Shown here piece by piece: positions 21,632 through 24,900 of a stretch of 24,900 bases of DNA (position 1 is the stretch's first letter; each line of letters begins with the position of its first letter). The position numbers and the translations under genes were made by a program. Origin of the DNA: JBCCTX01 sp964652565 (lineage in GTDB: Bacteria > Bacteroidota > Bacteroidia > J057). The notes below the pieces were generated by a model. The model had not been told where the DNA came from. It ran no database searches and saw nothing but the letters and a program-made list of their open reading frames with translations. The DNA is taken from positions 1-24,900 of the forward strand of contig CAZZEC010000086.1 of assembly GCA_964652565.1 (NCBI GenBank), read 5' to 3'.

Positions 21632-22351
21632 TTATACAAGGCGAGCCATATCGTGAAGAAATTCTTTCACGATAGTGGCTTCTGCCTGACTGATCAGATT
21701 GTCAAAGCTGTAAAATGTAGATTGATTAATCCTTAAATCAAAGAAGATCCCCCAGCGATCTTCTAGCTGTATATAATTCTCATCGATTTGAGAGATCAAA
21801 ACTTCCTGCCTTTTTTTGAGTAATTCCCTCCCTTGAAGCCTGTTTCCTGCCAGTAGTAACCCCAACGGTTTCCCAAACCAATAGGATGCATCATAGTAAA
21901 AATAGAACAATTGATCGTTTTCAATGGATATCTCAAATGTATTCAATACTTGTTGCATCTTTTCTTTCGTAATATCATCCTGAAATAAAAACCTGCTACC
22001 TCTGAGTCTTTTCCTGTAATATTCCAGGACAGAATCTGTATCAAGAAACTCAGGTATTTCTCGTTGCTCAAATTGATAGGTGATCGTATCCAGATACAAC
22101 AATTCATCTTTTAGTGTAATATATCCTGCAAGAATTTTATTGCGTTCCAGGCTGAGTTCAGCTTCTCTGTAAGTACCTGAACGCTCATTTTGCTTGAGTT
22201 GAGTAAATCGAGCGTTTAGTAACAGCGTTTGGTTTTTCAATTTGTCCTCCTGGCTCGATTCGAATATCTTCTCCAGCAAACTCCCTGCTTCCTGTAAGGC
22301 ACCTGAGTTGATTAATGAACCTATATAATTCGATATTTTTTGGTTTTTCAT
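21632..22351 (-). CDS. EAD11-like effector-associated domain protein, third gene of the operon
   Basis: A 239-residue soluble protein with no signal peptide. Residues 5-85 match my recollection of effector-associated domain 11: ISNYIGSLINSGALQEAGSLL, then LLLNARFTQLKQNERSGTY, then LERNKILAGYITLKDEL, that is, two helices, an R[FY]xxL-K motif, a G-turn and an ERN[KR]I helix. EADs are small helical adaptor domains that recruit effectors such as proteases and peptidases in NTP-dependent conflict systems of multicellular-type bacteria. Residues 90-239 are mixed alpha/beta with FLFQDDITKEKMQQVL, YFYYDASYWFGKPLGLLLAGN and WGIFFDLRINQSTFY, and I do not recognise them. The frame can start at a TTG at 22360, but the ATG at 22351, nine bases after the upstream stop, is better. 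It is the last gene of a three-gene unit, and its 3' end holds a hairpin. Confidence 0.6.
   Translation of the reverse strand: MKNQKISNYIGSLINSGALQEAGSLLEKIFESSQEDKLKNQTLLLNARFTQLKQNERSGTYREAELSLERNKILAGYITLKDELLYLDTITYQFEQREIPEFLDTDSVLEYYRKRLRGSRFLFQDDITKEKMQQVLNTFEISIENDQLFYFYYDASYWFGKPLGLLLAGNRLQGRELLKKRQEVLISQIDENYIQLEDRWGIFFDLRINQSTFYSFDNLISQAEATIVKEFLHDMARLV
21645..21679. terminator. Hairpin in the 3' coding end of the EAD11-like gene, possible guaB terminator
   Basis: Arms gccatatcgtgaa and ttcacgatagtggc pair over 13 bp with one bulged base and an eight-base loop. It starts 18 bases after the guaB stop, where a terminator would be expected, but overlaps the last codons of the convergent gene and has no U tract. 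It may slow or end guaB transcripts before they run antisense into the operon. Confidence 0.4.
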
Positions 22352-22360
22352 GGATCTCAA

Positions 22361-23623
22361 TTATGGAGTATATGGTGTATAAGGGGTTGGGACCGAACGC
22401 TTGTTAGACTCTTCCAATGTGTTGGCAATTTCATCTCTGAATTGTTGAAATGCCCGGATGGGTATTAGTATTTGGTCGGTAGGATAAATAAGGTCTGGGT
22501 TTTCCAATAGGTTATCATCTATAAGTCTACGTTTGCGGATTCGATACTTTTTTGCAATGCCTGTTATGTGTTCTCCCGGTTCTACGACGTGAAGTGCAAA
22601 TTGATCACTTGACATCCTGAAACGACGATAGGCTCTTCTGTCAAAGGTGATTTCCTCAGACACCAGGTCTCCATTTTCTTTGTGCTTCAAGTATTCTCTG
22701 CTTTGCTGTATTTGCTCTTTATTCCAGTACTGTCTGATATGTTGAAAAAATAGTAGACTATCAGGAGATGCTTGCACTTCCTGGATGAGTGCTTGTATGA
22801 CGATATTTTTATCAGAAAACCAGTCGGGTTGGTGATACGAAGAAATATACCACCCATAAGTTTCCATAAGCTGAGCTACGGATGCTGTATCGAGCGCTTT
22901 AGCTCTTAGCCAAAAGTTAGATAATTGCTTATCTGCCTCTTCCAGTGAATTGACCCTTTGTTCAAACGAATTGGCAATTCTACTATCTTCGGGATTGAGC
23001 CAGCGTGCCATCAGCAACCACTCTAAACGACGTATTGTCAGTGGCTCTTCTTCCTGCTCAAATAATTGGTAGTACCTGTCAGATAATAGTATGGAAATGC
23101 GTAACTGATTGATCTTAGCATGTAATTGCGAGGTGATCTCAGGAGTTGAGGCAAATGATAGCAATTGTTGATATAGGGTTAAGGCCTTTTGTGAGTATCC
23201 TGTGTATTCTAGTTTTTGAATTCGCTGATAAACGTGTTCTTCATAGGTAGATCTATGAAGTTTATAGTAGTATAGTCCTCTTATAATAGATACCCTATAC
23301 ATTTGAGAGATGAAGAAAAAGAGCAATACAATCGTAATTGTACCTAAGCTTAGATTGCCCCAGATGTGATATTTACGAGGTAAATGATCAAACAGATTTT
23401 TTTGAAAAAACAATAGCAATAGCCTAATGATATCTTTGGCATATACTACGAGAGTGAAAAGGATCAATATCAAGAAAATTTCCTGCCAGCTTTGTCTTAT
23501 TGTATAAATTACAAAGCCCAGCCAGTATAGCTCAATACTGCCTGTAGGTATAGGTATGACTAAAGCCAATATGATGAGTACAGTACCTATAAATCCCAGG
23601 GATAACTTATCTCTTTTGTTCAT
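22361..23623 (-). CDS. Multi-pass membrane protein with helical domain and C-terminal LysM domain
   Basis: A 420-residue inner-membrane protein of unknown function. Hydrophobic segments lie at about 9-25, 48-73 (EIFLILILFTLVVY and LLLLFF) and 91-106 (LSLGTITIVLLFFFIS). The basic stretches at residues 3-6 and 74-86 suggest three passes with the C-terminal part in the periplasm. About 115-330 is helical and TPR-like in places (GYSQKALTLYQQLLSFA at 142-158). Residues about 333-391 form a LysM domain: FALHVVEPGEHITGIAKKY, RIRKRRLIDDN, NPDLIYPTDQILIP. LysM binds N-acetylglucosamine polymers, usually peptidoglycan. The tail is a PTPYTPYTP repeat. The start overlaps the preceding gene by 17 bases and the stop lies nine bases before the next ATG, so translation is probably coupled. 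I do not recognise a close family. Confidence 0.7.
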   Translation of the reverse strand: MNKRDKLSLGFIGTVLIILALVIPIPTGSIELYWLGFVIYTIRQSWQEIFLILILFTLVVYAKDIIRLLLLFFQKNLFDHLPRKYHIWGNLSLGTITIVLLFFFISQMYRVSIIRGLYYYKLHRSTYEEHVYQRIQKLEYTGYSQKALTLYQQLLSFASTPEITSQLHAKINQLRISILLSDRYYQLFEQEEEPLTIRRLEWLLMARWLNPEDSRIANSFEQRVNSLEEADKQLSNFWLRAKALDTASVAQLMETYGWYISSYHQPDWFSDKNIVIQALIQEVQASPDSLLFFQHIRQYWNKEQIQQSREYLKHKENGDLVSEEITFDRRAYRRFRMSSDQFALHVVEPGEHITGIAKKYRIRKRRLIDDNLLENPDLIYPTDQILIPIRAFQQFRDEIANTLEESNKRSVPTPYTPYTP

Positions 23624-24860
23624 CTTCGAGTATCGTTAAAATAGCTTGTAGTATACGTATGAGTTCTTGACGTGTAAGGGGACTGTCTGAAGGTATCTGA
23701 GGGGTATCTGTCCTAGGGTAGGTAGGGGATGGAGGTACTATTCCCGGAGTACCCATAGACAGCTGATTAATTACTTCTTGTATTTCACGCTGATAAAATT
23801 CCACATCATTTTTATAGTTATAGTAGTCTGTTCTTTGTAGAATACGACCCATCTCATTTTTCCACATGGTTAATGAATCTATGGACTGAGATCTGTCCGC
23901 TAATTGATCATATACTCTCACCTGCATGAGTTTTGATAGCTCGTGAAGAGGAGTGTTGAGGGTAGTCTCTTCCGCCTCCTGAAATGCGTCGATAGCAGGT
24001 ATGTACTGTTTGCGATAAAAGTGACTGAGCCCCTGAGCATAAGCATAAAGATATCCGAGTTCTGGATGGGAAAGTGCGGTGGAGTCCATACCTTCAATTT
24101 GGTATACATTGTATAAAAGCGTGTTGGAGAGTTGCTTGTATTGCTCGGGATATTTCCTGACAAGCCTTGCATTTTGATAGATGATATCAAGGAGTAGTAC
24201 TTTATTAAATGTGTACTGAGCACTTAAATAGTCAAAAGGTGAGGGATCCAGTATCTGTAAACTATTTCTGAGTCTTCCAATTAATATGATGGCTTCGTCG
24301 AATTGCTGATGGTTAATTTTATATTCAATAATGGATAATAAACTCCGCATCATATCCATGTAAGCACGTCTGCTGACTTCATAATCATAGTCTCCCAGGT
24401 TATATCTTTGTCGTGTTTCAGGAATCTGATTTTGAGAAGTTTCAGCCTGGACAGAGGCCTTCCATTGTCTTAGTAATACCTCTTCAAGCTCGTATTCCTC
24501 CATGAGATACAGTAGATAAAACAGGTCTACCCCAGAGCGAAAGCGTATTTCCTGGAACGTCTGGGTCAATTCGGGACTATCGTCCAATAATTGATTGACA
24601 GTACTTACCGTATTCTCGGGGATGTTGCCCATTGCGGAAATGAAAGATTCTGTTTCAAATATTACAGGATGTGTTGGTAGATTTACTTCGCGTTTCTTGA
24701 GGGTGTACTGCCTTTGTTTAAACATGAGGTTCCATGAATACTGGCTGTTTTTTCGTACGATATAGCTGGGCAGAATAACGAATAACAAGACAGCTATCAG
24801 TATTGCACCAATAAGTTTCTGGACAGTATGTGATTGTATAGCAAATTTTTGTGGGTACAT
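23607..24860 (-). CDS. Single-pass membrane protein with TPR-like helical domain, first visible gene of the operon
   Basis: A 417-residue protein of unknown function. One transmembrane segment is clear at about 15-35 (KLIGAILIAVLLFVILPSYIV). The remainder is largely helical. Residues 185-235 and 265-345 look like degenerate tetratricopeptide hairpins, for example YAYAQGLSHFYRKQYIPAID followed by AFQEAEETT at about 272-300, so a protein-binding scaffold is likely. A Pro-rich linker at about 370-394 (PGIVPPSPTYPRTDTPQIPS) ends in a lone amphipathic helix, PLTRQELIRILQAILTILED. Basic residues just after the membrane segment (RK, KQR, KKR) make the side of the membrane uncertain. The ATG at 24860 leaves 40 bases to the window edge; whether another gene precedes it cannot be seen. 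It overlaps the LysM gene by 17 bases. Confidence 0.65.
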   Translation of the reverse strand: MYPQKFAIQSHTVQKLIGAILIAVLLFVILPSYIVRKNSQYSWNLMFKQRQYTLKKREVNLPTHPVIFETESFISAMGNIPENTVSTVNQLLDDSPELTQTFQEIRFRSGVDLFYLLYLMEEYELEEVLLRQWKASVQAETSQNQIPETRQRYNLGDYDYEVSRRAYMDMMRSLLSIIEYKINHQQFDEAIILIGRLRNSLQILDPSPFDYLSAQYTFNKVLLLDIIYQNARLVRKYPEQYKQLSNTLLYNVYQIEGMDSTALSHPELGYLYAYAQGLSHFYRKQYIPAIDAFQEAEETTLNTPLHELSKLMQVRVYDQLADRSQSIDSLTMWKNEMGRILQRTDYYNYKNDVEFYQREIQEVINQLSMGTPGIVPPSPTYPRTDTPQIPSDSPLTRQELIRILQAILTILEDEQKR

Positions 24861-24900
24861 AAATGAAATTACACTATTTTCTTTACTTTTTACTCTGCTG

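Overview
The window is chromosomal DNA from a member of the Bacteroidota, most likely Saprospiria-like. Signs of this are a secreted BNR-repeat protein ending in a type IX secretion (T9SS) sorting domain, a fused MurF-alanine racemase, a DUF2911 protein, a large PD40-propeller/outer-membrane-barrel protein, a TAnnTTTG-type promoter before guaB, and genes without clear Shine-Dalgarno sites. The phylum is well supported; the class is a guess from gene content. I see no rRNA, tRNA, CRISPR array, transposase or phage gene. One 100-base run of N at 18216-18315 marks a scaffold join.

Layout. 1-2084 (+) holds two surface-sugar genes, a WlbD/WbpI-like UDP-sugar 2-epimerase cut by the left edge and a WlbA/WbpB-like UDP-sugar 3-dehydrogenase. 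2081-4778 holds a small OmpA-like lipoprotein (-), an aldo/keto reductase (+) and an RluA-type pseudouridine synthase (-). 4960-12000 (-) is a probable transcription unit in the order murF-alr fusion, small lipoprotein, 1368-residue T9SS cargo protein, closed by a 34-bp palindrome. 12001-12492 is a divergent intergenic region with four successive hairpins. 12493-13509 (+) holds a fasciclin-domain protein and an ElaA-like acetyltransferase, facing a DUF2911 protein (-). 14436-17717 (-) is the propeller-barrel protein. 17718-20108 is fumC (-) flanked on both sides by degenerate GTCYRTS heptamer arrays, one of which abuts an octamer array. 20109-21626 (+) is guaB. 21632-24860 (-) is a tightly packed three-gene operon that continues toward the right edge.

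The most interesting part is the right end: a TPR-like single-pass membrane protein, a multi-pass membrane protein with a C-terminal LysM domain, and a soluble protein whose N-terminus looks like an effector-associated domain of the EAD11 type, known from bacterial NTP-dependent conflict systems. The genes overlap or nearly touch, so they are probably one functional unit. No effector or NTPase gene is visible, and the upstream end lies outside the window, so calling this a conflict or envelope-signalling system is inference. Other points of interest are the non-coding repeat families around fumC, a 20-bp perfect inverted repeat overlapping the guaB promoter, the hairpin cluster before murF-alr, and the degenerate peptidase-like domain of the propeller-barrel protein.
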